DNA of 64,000 bases, from NCBI GenBank assembly GCA_025175895.1, contig CM045993.1, forward strand, positions 46,814,621 through 46,878,620, in the 5' to 3' direction. Below are positions 11,394-21,752 of this stretch, piece by piece. This DNA comes from Wurfbainia villosa. Its lineage: Eukaryota; Streptophyta; Magnoliopsida; Zingiberales; Zingiberaceae. The position numbers and the translations under genes were made by a program. The notes under the pieces were generated by a model. It saw only the letters and a list, made by a program, of their open reading frames with translations, had not been told where the DNA came from and made no database searches. Numbering within the stretch: the first letter of the stretch is position 1; each line of letters starts with the position of its first letter.

Positions 11394-13238
11394 TGTTGGG
11401 GATTCCAGGATCATGCGCAGTGGAATAAAGAGAATAAAAACAATTTTTATTACACCTCAGACATCCCCTGGGGGCCAGGAAAATTTACTTTGGTATAATT
11501 GCATGAAAACACACAAGTAGAAGGAGAAATTATACCTTCAAGATTTTTTTGAATCCGTCGAAACCACAAGCAAGACCAACGGGACTTGCCTCTATCAGTA
11601 TCCACGTCAGGATCACCTGGCAGGACAACTCCTAGAGCAGTAAGCCTTTGTCTCTAATTGGTGCTAGCCAACTGGCGGAGACAAAGGAAGAGGAGAGAGG
11701 AGAGAAAAAAGATGGCTACCAAGGGATAACCTAAAATGAAAAACCTTTTTTCAAAGATTATCAAGGGATCCTTTTATAGATCTCTTGATTAGGTCATCTT
11801 ATGAGGCTTAAATGGAACATATCTTACCATAATTATCCCATAATTAAGGTAAGAACAACCCAAGAAATTTCCATAAGAGAAAATCTCGAAAATCGACAGA
11901 GACACGACACGGTCATGTGGATTCACATGGCCTGGCCATGTTGATTCACATGGTTGTGTGGATTCACATGGCCTGGTCGTGTGTCTCTCTGGTCGCAACC
12001 CAAACTTTGCCAATTTGCGGCCAGAGCCAGGCACGACCCGCACCAAGTTAGGCACGGCCGTGTGAGGCTTTGTATGATCTGTTTGACTTCGTTTAAGTGT
12101 GATATGGCGGTGCTAAGTCCAACAAAGTCATATGAGGTTCCATAGCCTCCGTTTCGCACCCCCTTGATCTGGTCCAACCAAAAATATCCTCTCTCAATGA
12201 GAATTTCATTCTCAGACTTGTTTTACATCTCGAGATCACCCGTAGTGCGTGTGACCCAATAGATTCCTGATTATGTTGGTCATTCATAATTAACCCCTTA
12301 ATTATGAATAGACCATGAGTGGCACCGAGCAGTACATCATGACCCCCAATTGATCGAAAAGTCTAAATCGACTTTAGAATATTTTTTGAACCCTTCAGTA
12401 GCTCCAGTTGTTCGTGTCTTGTTCCTTTCACTCATCCTATACCCACTTGGTTCAGGACATGGTCTCTGTGTTCGTCCCCACTAGGTTGACTACGTTACAC
12501 CTAGCCCAAGTTATTTTCCTTGTCCTGTGGATTCAAGTTACTCTTATATGTTCCCAAGAAGACTATCTTCTTAACATGCTTGCTCTGGCCAGAGACTTCT
12601 GAGTAATAATCCTGACAAGAGACCTAGGGTATACATCTCCTTTATCAGGAGTGGTGAATCCTCTATGGGATATTCAAACACCTTCGATCACTTTGGCTTA
12701 TACCCAATCATCCTGGAGTTACACCTACTATGTAGATGGCTACGAAGAAGTCAAAGTACAAGGTACCATGATCAAGGTGACTTGAATACCTCAAGTCTAA
12801 GGAAGCTCGCACTCAAGCTGCAATGAGATCTTCAACGACATATAGAACCATATGAAGTCTCATGGTAGATCACTCCAATGAACTAGTTACTATAACTAAC
12901 ATCCATACGTTCACTCTCAGCATCCCTATGCTTCCATTCAGTGAATATCGAATGCTTGGATAAACCAAGGAGCATAACATGTGCTAGTCTCACAGAATTG
13001 ATGATGTCCAATCTCATCAATTCATCGACTAGGGATAGTTTCAATACTTTCATATTTACTCATGATGAGATACCTACTAATTGTGATCCAATCACAATTT
13101 CTCTCATGCTATGCATCGTATTGTGGACTTCAGTATATGAGTTTAAGATCCAATCAAATACATAGATAATGTATACTCAAATAGTAAATTTTATTAATAA
13201 CTTCTAAGGCAATTGCCTTAGGACACCTCTCAATTACA
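11394..13238 (-). repeat. 3' LTR of copia#1
   Basis: This 1845-bp LTR reads on the plus strand as TGTTGGGGATTCC...CTCAATTACA. Its inner edge at 13239-13252 reads on the minus strand as AAGTGGGAGTTTGA, the polypurine tract. Its partner is the split LTR from 29451. No frame in it is conserved as a protein. Confidence 0.93.
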
Positions 13239-13375
13239 TCAAACTCCCACTTGGCCTACAGCCAATTGCCTTGGTATATAATACCATAGGCCTCTACATG
13301 TCTCTCGAACTTTTCTTGGGGAAGAGGCTTTGTCAAGGGATCTGCTAGATTCCTATCAGTGGGAACTTTCTCTAT

Positions 13376-14258
13376 TTATACGTCTCTTCTACCAATGATC
13401 TCTCTGATCAAATGGTAATGATGTAGTACGTGTTTGGATCGCTGATGAGACCGTGATTCCTTCACCTGTGCAATTGCGCCATTGTTGTCACAGTAAAAAG
13501 GTAATGCTTCAACAATGCTCGGAACTACTCCAAGTTTAGTAATGAACTTCTTGATTAAGACCGCCTCCTTTGCTGCTTCAGAAGCTGCAATGTACTCTGC
13601 CTCTGTAGTAGAATCAGCAATGTTATCTTGCTTGGAACTCTTCCAACTCACCACACCTCCATTCAAGATGAATATGTATCCAGACTAAGATTTGGAATCA
13701 TCCTTATCTTCCTGGAAGCTGGCATCAGTATACCTGCTTACTACCATATCACCTCCTCCATATACCACGAATAAATTCTTAGTCCTTCTCAAGTACTTAA
13801 GGATTGTCTTGACAGCCACCCAATAGTCCATACCAGGATCCGACTGGTATCTACTCGTAAGTCTCAAAGCGTACGATACATCGGGCCTCATACATAACAT
13901 AGCATACATAATCGATCCTATAGCTGACGCATATGGGATCTGACTCATGCGAATCCTCTCATCTTCAGTGCGCGGGCACATAGACTTTGAAAGGTGAATC
14001 TCATGCCTCATGGGAATAAAACCTTTCTTGGGTTCTTCCATGCTAAACTGTTTTAGCACTTTGTTTATGTATGTAGACTGCGAAAGATCAAGCAACCGAT
14101 TCGATCTATCTCTATAGATATTAATCCCCAAAATATAGGTTGCTTCTCCATGTCTTTCATGGAGAACATTTTGGACAACCAGACCTTGACTGTTTACAAA
14201 ATAGGAATATCGTTTCATATAATTAATATGCCATCGACATATAATATTAAGAACACGA
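13376..14258 (-). pseudogene. Copia#1 RNase H and C-terminal RT
   Basis: The piece 14218-13685 carries the RT C-terminus (YILGINIYRDRS, LDLSQSTYINKVL) and the connection GSIMYAMLCMRPDVSYA. After a frame break, 13666-13376 carries RNase H with DSTTEAEYIAASEAAKEA, FYCDNNGAIA and KHVLHHYHLIREI. Upstream, at 14258-14218, the catalytic box reads YVDG where YVDD is usual, and a stop follows shortly. The gene is then interrupted by TR-GAG1 and continues at 19797. RT copies element RNA to cDNA and RNase H degrades the RNA strand; neither is functional here. Confidence 0.92.
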
Positions 14259-14911
14259 TGTTAGGGCAATCTCTTGCCATGATAAGGTTTTGATGTGTGT
14301 GGCAAAGGGTTTAAGTTAGGTTGGTATTGTTATTTGATATGTGCGTTGGAGTCTTGCAGGACTTAGTAATTCGCACATGGAGCCTTGGCGGGTTCACCCT
14401 CACAACCTCATGCCTGAGTCAGAGAAGGAGCATTGCAGAGTCGTGCGCTTGATGTTGCCGAGGGACCACCGGACAAGTTGACTTGAAGTGAAGCCAAGGA
14501 AGCAGACTTCGGAGGCAAGAGACGCGAAGGAGCATTGCAGAGTCGTGTGCTTGATGCTGCCGAGGGACGTGGCCGCGAATGAAGAGAGCTTCGGCGAGGG
14601 ACTTCGAGTGAGATGAGAGAATGAGTGAAATGTAAGTAGCTCATTAGGTGAACTTGGCCGAATGGATGAGTGTCGGAGACTTGACCGCAAGGGTTAAGGT
14701 TTACCCGACCACCGAAAGTTCAAACTTATGTTAAGTTTGAGTTTCACACGACACGATCGCCATGTCATGGCGATCATGAGTCGAATGTAGTTCGGTATTC
14801 GAGTTGGTTTGAGGCCGTGTGATCGTATCATATGGCGATCGTGCCAAGACCATCGATCACGGCGGCGTGATCGTGATCAAGAGGTTTTGCCAGAACCATT
14901 CGTAGCCGACT

Positions 14912-15056
14912 GGGCAGTCGACTACGGAGGCAGCAGTCGACTAATGAGGTCCATCAGTCGATTGCCTAGTGTTCCGTTGGACTACAACGGTCGGGATTCG
15001 ACGTGTTCGGAGGTCATTGTAGTGGCGGCAGTCGACTGCCAAAGGGCAGTAGTCGA
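14912..15056. repeat. CAGTCGACTG cluster in TR-GAG1 5' LTR
   Basis: This stretch contains CAGTCGACTA (14914), CAGTCGACTAATG (about 14933), CAGTCGATTG (about 14955), an exact CAGTCGACTG at 15029-15038, and AGTCGACTGG near 15050. The same positions in the 3' LTR carry GATCG words instead. Confidence 0.8.
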
Positions 15057-15091
15057 CTGGTGGAGGCCAACGGGAAGAAAATCTTCCTCTC

Positions 15092-15100
15092 TATAAAAAG
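15092..15100 (+). promoter_or_regulatory. TATA box of TR-GAG1 5' LTR
   Basis: TATAAAAAG follows a CTCTCTC stretch, and the same sequence is at 19370-19378 in the 3' LTR. It lies about 420 bases before the LTR end, a plausible distance for U3 ahead of R-U5. Confidence 0.7.
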
Positions 15101-15518
15101 AGAGGGAGTGGAGCTTTGAAGGGCTAATGCTCTTACTCCAAACGACCATCCAAGTGCCCCACAAGCTCTAAACTCTTCTTACTTGCTTTTACTCCATTCT
15201 ATTTGTAAGAAGAGTGATCTTGATTGTAAAGGTTACCTCCACCTAGCTTAGTGCAAAGGAGAGACCAATAGTGATTGGCTTTGGAGGAGTGATTCACCTT
15301 GGACGAATCGGACCGTGGATTAGCGGCGTAGCCGTGAACCATGTTACATCTCCTTTGTTAGCGTTTGTATTTTCGTTTATTGCTTTGTCTTTATTGTTTA
15401 TGCTTCCGCTTGCGCTAACGATTGTGTAGACGAGCAAACGAACGAGAGAATTCCGACATCCATCTTAAGAGGGCTATTCACCCCCCCCCCTCTAGTCAGC
15501 CGTTCGATCACCTACAAG

Positions 15519-15531
15519 TGGTATCAAAGCC
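15519..15531 (+). other. Primer-binding site of TR-GAG1
   Basis: TGGTATCAAAGCC lies two bases after the LTR end. It is close to TGGTATCAGAGCC, complementary to the 3' end of initiator tRNA-Met, the usual primer for plant copia elements. Confidence 0.88.
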
Positions 15532-15578
15532 AAGGAAAGCTTGTCGAGGACTAACCGCAACAACAAGCAACTTTCAAA

Positions 15579-17309
15579 ATGGCCGGCTCCAACATCCACC
15601 CACCGAAGTTCGACGGCGAATTCTCTTGGTGGAAAAAGAGAATGGAGGTATTTTTCGAAACGGATTTTGATATTATGATTACAATGGAATCCGGTTTCGT
15701 TTTGCCTAGGGATGAAGAAGGGAAGCTAATAGAGAAATCTAGGTGGACCAAAAAGCAAAGGGAAGAGCACCTTGCAAACTCAAAAGCCAAGCATCATCTT
15801 TTCAATGTGCTCCCCCAACAAGAGATCAACCGAATTGGAGAATGCCTAAGTGCCAAGGAGATGTGGGAGAAGCTAATTGAGCTTCATGAAGGCACCTCGG
15901 AGGCTAAACTTGCAAGAAGAGACCTCCTCCGCTCCCAACTCAACAACATTAAACTAGAAAAGGGAGAAAAGGTAATCTCCTTACATTCTCGTTTCAAGGA
16001 AATTATAACCGGTTTGTCAAGTGTAGGTGAGAAGCTATCAAACCGGGATATGGTTATGAAGGCTATAGATGTCTTTCCGCGATCCTCAAAGTGGAGCTCC
16101 ATGGTGGACTCCTTTTATATTTCGAAGAATTTAGAAGTGAGCACCTTGGAGGAGTTCTTCTCAACAATGGAGCTCCACGAAACGAGGCTTGAAGGAATAC
16201 AAGAAGAGCCAAAAATCCAACCTTCAAGAGGAGTAGCATTCTTGGCAAACAAGGGGAAGAAGAAGATAGAGATCCCCTCCTCCTCCGATGATGATGAAGC
16301 ATCCTCCTCCTCCTCCATGGATAGCACGGAAGAAGCGTATATGGTAAGGAGGGTAAGGCGTGCTTTAAAGGGTTTTCATTTTAATAAATCTAATGATAGG
16401 AATAGAAGACCAAGGGGGGAAATTATTTGCTACAATTGCCAAGGAGAGGGACACATAAGGGACAATTGTCCCCTCCTAAACAAGAGCAAGGAAGAGAGGA
16501 AGAAGAAAGAAGAAAAGAAGAAGAAAAAGGGGAACAAGAAAAAGGAAGAAGAAAAGAAGGCAAAGGAAAAGGGGAAGGCTAAAGCATTCAAGGCCAAGAC
16601 ATGGGATGACCCTTCTTCCTCTTCCTCATCTGAGGAAGAAAATGCATTTGTCACCAACCTAGCATTGATGGCATTCGACGACTTGGATTGCTCCTCCACC
16701 GAAATTGAAGAATCAAGCTCAAGTGGAGAGAGCTCAAGTGAAGGGGGAGCCTCTACATCCTCCTCATCCGAAGAAGAAGAAGAGGACATGGAAACTATGG
16801 TAACGAATCTAACTCCTAAGAAAATAGTTTCCATGGTTTCTAGCTTAACTAGGGATTTATTTAGAGCTAAGAAGAAGAACAAAAGCATGCTAGATCAAAT
16901 TAAGGACTTAGAAAATAAGCTAGAAAATGCATGCTTAAATGATAATATTTCTTCTAGCTTAAATGATGCATGCTCGCATGATCTTTATGTGCCATTAGAT
17001 GTTAGTGATGCATGTATAAATGAAAATAGGGCATTAAGGGAAAAGGTAGATTATTTGACAAAAGCCCTAGAAAAATTCACAATTGGCTCCAACACCTTGA
17101 ACATGATCATAGGGAGCCAAAGAGCTAGTTTTAACAAAAAGGGCCTAGGATACAAAGAAAAGAAAAATGAAAAGGCCTATAAATGCCTAATAGCTAGGGG
17201 ACAAGATAAGAAGAAAGTAATTGCTAGGAAATGGATCCCCAAGGAGTATCTTGTGAACCCAATAGGAAAGAACTTATTTTGGGTTCCAAAATCCATCCTT
17301 AAGGGTTAG
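15579..17309 (+). CDS. Retrotransposon Gag, intact (TR-GAG1)
   Basis: This 576-aa protein is the only intact long gene in the window. Residues 1-210 form the capsid-like UBN2/DUF4219 type region, starting MAGSNIHPPKFDGEFSWW. An acidic/serine-rich linker follows (234-252), then a CCHC zinc knuckle C284-X2-C287-X4-H292-X4-C297 for RNA binding. Next are a Lys/Glu-rich segment (303-340), Ser/Glu tracts (345-402) and a probable coiled coil (425-500). The tail has the copia-Gag signature GSNTLNMIIGSQRASFNKKG and a C-terminal double motif, KWIPKEYLVN then FWVPKSILKG. The start is the first ATG 48 bases after the PBS. Gag packages the element RNA. No protease follows; the frame stops cleanly. The lineage is probably copia (SIRE-like), inferred from the tail. 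Confidence 0.93.
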   Translation: MAGSNIHPPKFDGEFSWWKKRMEVFFETDFDIMITMESGFVLPRDEEGKLIEKSRWTKKQREEHLANSKAKHHLFNVLPQQEINRIGECLSAKEMWEKLIELHEGTSEAKLARRDLLRSQLNNIKLEKGEKVISLHSRFKEIITGLSSVGEKLSNRDMVMKAIDVFPRSSKWSSMVDSFYISKNLEVSTLEEFFSTMELHETRLEGIQEEPKIQPSRGVAFLANKGKKKIEIPSSSDDDEASSSSSMDSTEEAYMVRRVRRALKGFHFNKSNDRNRRPRGEIICYNCQGEGHIRDNCPLLNKSKEERKKKEEKKKKKGNKKKEEEKKAKEKGKAKAFKAKTWDDPSSSSSSEEENAFVTNLALMAFDDLDCSSTEIEESSSSGESSSEGGASTSSSSEEEEEDMETMVTNLTPKKIVSMVSSLTRDLFRAKKKNKSMLDQIKDLENKLENACLNDNISSSLNDACSHDLYVPLDVSDACINENRALREKVDYLTKALEKFTIGSNTLNMIIGSQRASFNKKGLGYKEKKNEKAYKCLIARGQDKKKVIARKWIPKEYLVNPIGKNLFWVPKSILKG

Positions 17310-18583
17310 AAAAACCCTAGGGTAGTCAACCATATGGACTTGACCTATATCATATTTTGGTTGACTTAGGATGGCGGGACAACATTTTTGAATTAGTGTT
17401 GGGTGATGATAACGTGCCCATAAATAGATAATAATGCTTAAATCATGATGTTTAATGTAATTGTTACACATGTTTGCAATCATGATTTACAATTTTGATA
17501 TTTGGCACATAATCATGAGAAATAGGACTTAAATCATGCCTTAGGTGATATTTGCTAATTATCATCATAAAATACCTAATGAATGATTATAAATCAATGA
17601 ATACATTTGTTTTCATGATCATAATGTGAAATTAATTCATATATGTCTTTATGATCATGTAGATTGTTAGGGTGATACTTAACCTTGATAGAATTGTATG
17701 AATATAATGGTTAAGTATGTATAAATACCCTCTAGGATGCATCTCACACTCACCATAGGCTACCATGATTGAAAACTTAGTATGGGTGAGATGTTAGGAT
17801 GATACAAATGTCCACTAATGCCTATGACATTTAGATGGTCATTTAAAGTATCAAAATAGTAATAATAGACCAATCATGGGGAAGACTTATGTTTAATTCA
17901 TAGACATATTGCCCAAAGATCATGGTTGGATATTTCATATGTTTTCAAAACAATTTCTTACCCTAAAATCTATGTATTCATGTGTTGAAACAATTGGATG
18001 GAAAACTAGGTGTTAAAATGGATACTAACATGCTCAAAAACTAGTGGTTTTTAAAGCTTTTGGATTTTTGGCAAATCTCAAAAAATATAATGATTTTTCA
18101 TGAAAAACTATTTTTCACTGATAGATATACTTAAAAGAAATATGTTCCTCAAATTTCATGATTTTTTGAATTTTTTGTAATTTTTAATGCATTTCTAAAA
18201 TTCGCCCAGAAAATCAGATTTCCGGAATTCATTGTGCTAGTCGACTGCCATAATGATAGCAGTCGACTGCTCACCTGAAAAACAGCCCAATAATTTCTGA
18301 TACACGGTTTTAAGGCATGTTTTTGGTTTTGTTTCTCTCTAGACTTGATACCATGAGTTTATAACTTAGTATTAATATTTTTGATGGTGTCAAAGAGGGA
18401 GAAATGATTATGTTTAAGTTAATTGTGATAGGGGGAGAAATTTATGTGGGGAGTTTCATGGATTAAGGGGGAGTTGCATGTTGCTATATCATGTTTATGT
18501 TTACATGCTTTCTTACCTTAGAATTTCTATCAAATGTTTTTACCTAACTTAAACGGATTGCCACACATCAAAAAGGGGAAGAT
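17310..18583 (+). other. TR-GAG1 3' internal non-coding region
   Basis: This AT-rich stretch has no sustained frame and no RT, integrase or RNase H motif. It carries two palindromes near 18238-18271 and GGGGGAG runs before the PPT. The same kind of region follows gag in TR-GAG2, 3 and 4, so the missing pol is a family property and not a deletion unique to this copy. Confidence 0.8.
18571..18583 (+). other. Polypurine tract of TR-GAG1
   Basis: AAAAGGGGAAGAT lies immediately before the 3' LTR start TGTTAGGG. Confidence 0.85.
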
Positions 18584-19791
18584 TGTTAGGGCAATCTCTT
18601 GCCATGATAAGGTTTTGATGTGTGTGGCAAAGAGTTTAAGTTAGGTTGGTATTGTTATTTGATATGCGCGTTGGAGTCTTGCAGGACTTAGTAATTCGCA
18701 CATGGAGCCTTGGCGGGTTCACCCTCACAACCTCGTGCCTGAGTCGAAGAAGGAGCATTGCAGAGTTGTGCGCTTGATGCTGCCGAGGGACCGCCGGACG
18801 AGTTGACTTGAAGTGAAGCCAAGGAAGCAGACTTCGGAGGCAAGAGACGTGAAGGAGCATTGCAGAGTCGTGCGCCTGATGCTGCCGAGGGACGTGGCCG
18901 CGAACGAAGAGAGCTTCGGCGAGGGACTTTGAGTGAGATGAGAGAATGAGTGAAATGTAAGTAGCTCATTAGGTGAACTTGGCCGAATGGCTGAGTGTCG
19001 GAGACTTGACCGCAAGGGTTAAGGTTTACCCGACCGCCGGAAGTTCAAACTTATGTTAAGTGATCGACTACCATGTCATGGCGATCATTGCTCTGAGTCG
19101 AATGTAGTTTGGGTATTGGTTGGTTTGAGGCGTCATTGCCAAGACCATCGATCATTCGAGCGTGATCGGTGATCAAGAGAGGTTTTCGCAGGCCGTTCGT
19201 AGCCGGTAGGCGTCGACTACGGAGAATGATCGTGATGAGGTCCATCGATCGTCTGTTCCGATTGGACTACAACGGTCGGGATCGGCGTGTTCGAGGTCGT
19301 TGTAGTGGCGGCGGTCGCCAAAGGGCGTGATCGGTGAGTGGCGGCCAACGGGAAGAAAATCTTCCTCTCTATAAAAAGAGAGGGAGTGGAGCTTTGAGGG
19401 GCTAATGCTCTTACTCCAAACGACCATCCAAGTGTCCCACAAGCTCTAAACTCTTCTTACTTGCTTTTACTCCATTCTATTTGTAAGAAGAGTGATCTTG
19501 ATTGTAAAGGTTACATCCACCTAGCTTAGTGCAAAGGAGAGACCAATAGTGATTGGCTTTGGAGGAGTGATTCACCTTTGACGAATCGGACCGTTGATTA
19601 GCGGCGTAGCCGTGAACCACGTTACATCTCCTTTGTTAGCGTTTGTATTTTCGTTTATTGCTTTGTCTTTATTATTTATGCTTCCGCTTGCGCTAACGAT
19701 TGTGTAGACAAGCAAACGAACGAGAGAATTCCGACATCCATCTTAAGAGGGCTATTCACCCCCCCTCTAGCCGGCCGTTCGATCACCTACA
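18584..19791 (+). repeat. 3' LTR of TR-GAG1
   Basis: This 1208-bp partner of 14259-15516 starts TGTTAGGGC and ends GATCACCTACA. It is near identical outside 19060-19345. In that segment most palindromes of the 5' LTR are replaced by GATCG or GTGATCGGTGA words. Confidence 0.92.
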
Positions 19792-19796
19792 CACAA

Positions 19797-20251
19797 CTGC
19801 ACTCCCATTAACCTTCTTATACACACAAGGCTCTTCAGGATTTTGTGAGAAATCAAACTGTTTGATTGCCTCATCAAAATAGATATTCCAACTCCTGGAT
19901 ACTTGCTTCAATCCATAAATGGAACGTTGAAGCTTGCATACTTTGTTCTTGTCAATGGATGTGAAACCCTTAGGTTGTATCATATATACATCCTCAAATA
20001 GGTTTCCATTAAGAAAAGTTATTTTCACATCCATTTGTCATATCTCATAATCAAAATGAGCCACCATGACTAAGAGTATCCGAATGGATTAAAGCATAGC
20101 TACTGGTGAAAAAGTTTTGTCATAGTCAACACCTTGTCTTTGATGATAGAGCCTTTTGCCACTAATCTAGCTTTATAGGTAATAATATTACCATTCATGT
20201 CGATTTTCTTCTTGAAAACCCACTTGCACCCTATAGGCATTATGCCTTCGG
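19797..20251 (-). pseudogene. Copia#1 RT, N-terminal and central part
   Basis: Minus-strand RT of copia#1 lies between the two TR-GAG insertions. The segment 20034-19797 carries VKITFLNGNLFEDVYMIQP, KVCKLQRSIYGLKQ and EEPCVYKKVNG, conserved RT blocks before the catalytic box. The segment 20251-20100 carries MPIGCKWVFKKK and YKARLVAKG. Stops and a short gap around 20040-20100 break the frame. It joins 14258 on one side and 26501 on the other once the insertions are removed. Confidence 0.9.
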
Positions 20252-21733
20252 TGTAGGGGATCGATCGGTGTGTATTTGGCCGGCTAGAGGGGGGTGAATA
20301 GCCCTCAATTGTTCGATGATGGAATTTGCTCGTTCTCATTGCGTTGCTTGTCTACGATTGTTGTTAGCGCAGCGGAATAACAATGATAATAACAATACTA
20401 ACAACACATAACAATCACAAGCAATACACAAGCATATACGTGGTTCGGAACCGAATGGTTCCTACTCCACGGGCGAGCTCACCGAGCTCTAGTTATGTGC
20501 ACAACACTAACTAAACTTCTTCTTGACTATACGTCGGAGGTGGAGAAACCTCTCACAAGCTATTACAATAAGTAATATATGAAATACAAGAAATACAAAG
20601 ACAAATACGAAATACACGTAAAGAACACTTTACAACGCTTGCTTTGAACCCTTTGCTTGTAGCTTGCTTTAGATGGCTCTTGAAGGTATGGAATGCAGCA
20701 ACAATTCCCCTCCAATAGCTTCACAAAAGTCTTGGCGAAATCCTCCCACTTGAGCTCCATTTATAACAGCACCCAGCAATGACCGGCCCCACGACCGCCT
20801 CTCAGAGCTATCTCACAACTAGCGATCCACGTCGGATAAGTTCCAACGGATCACCTACCGCCGATCGCTACCCATGGCGATGATCGGTGACCTAGTAGTC
20901 GACTGCCCAGTCGGCTACGGAGCGTTCTGTGCTCACGACACTCCCATCAATCGACTGCCATCCCTCGACAATCGACTGTCAGTCCATGGCAGTTGACTGC
21001 CAAGCACAAAATCGCAAGTCTAACACCAGTCGAACCCTAGTCGACTTGGATCAGTCGACTGACACCTATGCAAGTCGACTGCCGTCGGGAAAAAACTCAA
21101 ACACCAAGTTGTTTGAGAATTCGACCGTCGGCTAAACCCTCAAACATCAAGTTTGAGCTTTCGACACTCAGTCTTAGCCACTTGGCCAAGTCCACATCTT
21201 CCCTCATGGAGTTCCCCACCGAAGCTCTCTTCCCTCGGCCTATGTCCCTCGGATGTGCCAAGCGCACGTCTTCGCAACGCCATCCTTCGCGTCTCTTTCC
21301 CTCGAAGTATGCTTCCCTTTGGGCTCACTCCATTCGCTCCCCGTCCGGCGGTCCCTCGGATGCACCAAGCGCACGCCTTCGCAATGCTATCCTTCACCGA
21401 CTCAAGGACCCCCGAGCCTAGTGAACTTGCCAAATTCTCAAGACTTCCCACATGCACCAAGCGCACGGCTTCGCAATGCATTTCTCACCAAGCATCAAGC
21501 ACACGGCTTCGCAATGCTTTGGACTTTTCCACACCAAGCTCCATGCTTGGATTTTCCATGCCAACCCCATGTTGGACTTTCCCACACCAAGCTCCATGCT
21601 TGGATTTTCCGTGTCAACTCCATGTTGGACTTTCCCATGACAATCCCATGTCATGAGTTTTGTCTATCATCAAAATCCTATCAAGGTACTGCTCGAGTCA
21701 AACTAGAGTCAACCTGGGCCGATTGCACCAACA
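20252..21733 (-). repeat. 3' LTR of TR-GAG2
   Basis: On the plus strand it reads TGTAGGGGATCGATC...GCACCAACA (1482 bp). It contains the G-run hallmark CTAGAGGGGGGTGAATAG near 20284, a palindrome region (20893-21090), and serially repeated segments at 21230-21640 (CCAAGCTCCATGCTTGG and CGCACGGCTTCGCAATGC words). Confidence 0.93.
20893..21090. repeat. Palindrome region of TR-GAG2 3' LTR
   Basis: This contains AGTCGACTGCC, ATCGACTGCC, ATCGACTGTC, AGTTGACTGCC, CAGTCGACTGACA and AGTCGACTGCC. Just before it, at 20850-20890, GATCG words stand where the partner LTR (25600-25640) has exact palindromes. Confidence 0.8.
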
Positions 21734-21752
21734 ATCTCCCTCTTTTTGATGA
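21734..21752 (-). other. Polypurine tract of TR-GAG2
   Basis: Reverse-complemented, the sequence reads CAAAAAGAGGGAGAT directly before the LTR start TGTTGGTGCAATCGG. Confidence 0.85.

Larger units (their letters stand above)
14259..15516 (+). repeat. 5' LTR of TR-GAG1
   Basis: This 1258-bp LTR starts TGTTAGGGCAATCTC and ends GATCACCTACA. It contains a palindrome cluster (14910-15060), a TATA box at 15092, and the tract GCTATTCACCCCCCCC near 15472. It differs from its partner mainly in the palindrome region. Confidence 0.92.
14259..19791 (+). mobile_element. TR-GAG1: complete gag-only LTR element
   Basis: A 5.5-kb element with LTRs 14259-15516 and 18584-19791, a PBS, a single long gag ORF and a PPT. 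TSDs are CACGA (14254-14258) and CACAA (19792-19796), differing by one G-to-A change at a CpG. It lies in the RT gene of copia#1, splitting it just before the catalytic box. No protease, integrase, RT or RNase H is present in 15517-18583. The structure matches the class described in plants as terminal-repeat retrotransposons with GAG domain (TR-GAG). Replication would need pol from a partner element. Confidence 0.92.

Noticed and set aside
15519..15531. Possible tRNA gene because of tRNA-Met complementarity
   Set aside because: Only the 3' end complement is present. It is a primer-binding site beside an LTR, as are 24955, 29434, 50664, 58910 and 60053.
16430..16888. Antisense Phe/Ser-rich frame of 152 aa
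   Set aside because: It is a shadow of the Lys/Glu- and Ser/Glu-rich part of the intact gag.
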